Shown: positions 62,878 to 64,000 of the stretch, piece after piece | Position numbering within the stretch: position 1 is the first letter of the stretch | How the letters are laid out: every line of letters begins with the position of its first letter | Source of the DNA: Hydrangea macrophylla | Taxonomy: Eukaryota; Streptophyta; Magnoliopsida; Cornales; Hydrangeaceae | DNA length: 64,000 bases | Assembly: GCA_033977485.1 (NCBI GenBank) | Contig: CM066990.1 | Location: forward strand, 14,636,001 to 14,700,000 | Direction: 5' to 3' | Position numbers and translations under genes: made by a program | Notes under the pieces: generated by a model | What the model saw: only the letters and a program-made list of their open reading frames with translations | The model's database searches: none | What the model was told of the DNA's origin: nothing

Positions 62878-64000
62878 TGTTGGGTTTGTGCCCTCAAACC
62901 ATTACTTTATATATGAGACATTGACATGTTAATATATGGATATTAACTTTACATTTAGTTATGTATGTTTTTTTCATGCGATGATTGTTATCCTTAAGTA
63001 TCATAGTAAGTAATTCGTGTATGTGTGAGATACATGCAAGTGAGATACGAATTACTATTCTTGTTACTTAGAACATGTCACAGTGGATGATGAGACTAGA
63101 TATCTCATCAAGTTTACACTGTAGCATGATTAACTACAATTGGATGGAGTGATTAATCTCAATCACTAGAGTGTAACTCTTAGTTAATATGCTAGTGCTT
63201 ATAGTGCATTGACGGACCTGAGCTTTCCTATTGACACTCAAGACTGTCAATCAGTCAATTCCTACTCATAACTTATATAAGGTATGTGTTTTTAATCTTG
63301 ATACGATTATGAACACATACTGTGGATATGGCTGCTTTGACTTACCAATCAGTGAGGTCTATAGAAGATCAACACTTGGGTATCTTGGGTATGTCATGTT
63401 CATAGGGTTGTGTACATATATTGTCAAGACAGAATCTACCCTCTAATTTAGAGTAAGCATTCCCTTGAGAATGTCACCAAGTTGATTACTGAGAACTGCA
63501 GTCTTGTTGATAAGTACTTATCAACATGTTTGGTAATCATGAGTGGTGAATGGGACTCAAGGAATATAAGAAGTAATCATGATTCAGGTTGACAATAACA
63601 AGTTATTCGACTACCTAAATATGATTACGAATGCTGAAGGTAGATGGATATTAGTACACCATACAAGTCTAGTTATCGCTTCGGATATGTTCTTTTGCAT
63701 TGGAGTTCAGTTATCATTTTATAGTAGAGTAAACGTTAATTAACCAGTTAGTTAGTTTGCTGATCAAAGAGTTTGGTCATGGAAATTAACAAACTGGTCT
63801 GAGCTAATAATAAAGAACCTAGGAAGTCCCACTCTTAGCTCCGCTAGGATGCTTGGAAAGGCACATGAGGTTCTTGTCAAGGCAGGTTCGATCGATCGAA
63901 TATGTCTTCGATCGATCGAAGTCATGGCAAGTTCGATCGCTTGAACTTGGATCGATCGATCAAAGTTTCGATCGATTGAGACCACTTCGATCACTCGAAT
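62878..64000 (+). repeat. 3' LTR of copia element, cut by window end
   Basis: Aligns with the 5' LTR from its first base; about 280 bp of the 1.4 kb LTR lies beyond the window. It carries a 26 bp stretch (TTGGTCATGGAAATTAACAA region, about 63771-63797) and GATCGATCGAA units absent from the 5' copy. Confidence 0.92.
63886..64000. repeat. GATCGATCGAA cluster, copia 3' LTR
   Basis: At least six units to the window edge, including GGTTCGATCGATCGAA and CTTCGATCGATCGAAG (a perfect 16 bp palindrome). The 5' LTR keeps only remnants at about 5538-5570. Confidence 0.85.

Larger units (their letters stand above)
4551..64000 (+). mobile_element. Ty1/copia LTR retrotransposon, host of the nest, truncated by window end
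   Basis: The 5' LTR (4551-5953) and the visible part of the 3' LTR (from 62878) share the start TGTTGGGTTTGTGCCCTC. The primer site matches initiator tRNA-Met. The domain order gag, protease, integrase, RT, RNase H is the Ty1/copia order. The element is split at 8067/43815 and 43910/58554 by two Athila insertions; with these and one TSD copy removed, the gag frame reads through both joints. Its own sequence is about 9 kb within the window. The sublineage is not assigned. Stops and frameshifts throughout pol show it is dead. LTR divergence over the first 280 bp is roughly 6% by eye. Confidence 0.93.

Overview
The window is plant nuclear DNA made almost entirely of nested LTR retrotransposons. 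No host protein-coding gene, rRNA gene or tRNA gene could be supported. The element families point to a seed plant, probably an angiosperm: Ty3/gypsy Tat elements with a second RNase H and an antisense ORF, Athila elements with a tRNA-Asp primer site, an Ogre-like element with a 3.1 kb LTR, and a Ty1/copia element with an initiator-Met primer site. The species cannot be read from the sequence.

Layout, left to right. 1-3338 is the 3' end of a plus-strand Tat element ('Tat-0'): antisense ORF, polypurine tract (PPT), 3' LTR. 3339-4550 is AT-rich unassigned DNA. A Ty1/copia element starts at 4551 and runs past the right edge. Its 5' LTR is 4551-5953 and its 3' LTR begins at 62878. Its gag is split by two Athila elements, both on the minus strand: Athila-A (8068-43809, TSD ATGAA/ATGAG) and Athila-B (43916-58548, TSD CGCTT). 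Only about 100 bp of copia gag separates them. Athila-A is itself split by Tat-1 (11592-22331, minus, TSD CATAA) and Tat-2 (24624-36571, plus, TSD CTTAG). Tat-2 gag is split by an Ogre-like fragment (25589 to about 33469). The nest is therefore four layers deep: copia > Athila-A > Tat-2 > Ogre-like.

Removing the insertions and one copy of each TSD puts the copia gag frame back in register across both Athila sites, which is strong independent support for the boundaries. The LTR pairs of Athila-A, Tat-1 and Tat-2 differ by roughly 7-9% by eye and the copia pair by roughly 6% over its first 280 bp. The Athila-B pair differs by only about 2%, so Athila-B is the youngest visible insertion. Nearly all coding regions carry stops, frameshifts or deletions. 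Athila-B is closest to intact, with complete gag, protease, RT, RNase H and integrase motifs interrupted by a few single lesions.

The points most worth following up are: (1) the Tat antisense ORF, present twice with a conserved TATA box and the same intron positions; (2) an acidic accessory ORF between integrase and the third ORF in both Athila copies, with signs of splicing; (3) a palindromic TTCGATCGATCGAA motif shared by the unrelated copia and Athila families but absent from Tat and Ogre-like elements; (4) a 1014 bp tandem duplication of copia RT/RNase H; and (5) internally deleted, probably non-autonomous Tat-2 and Ogre-like derivatives. I found no evidence of a new defence, CRISPR-like or metabolic system.
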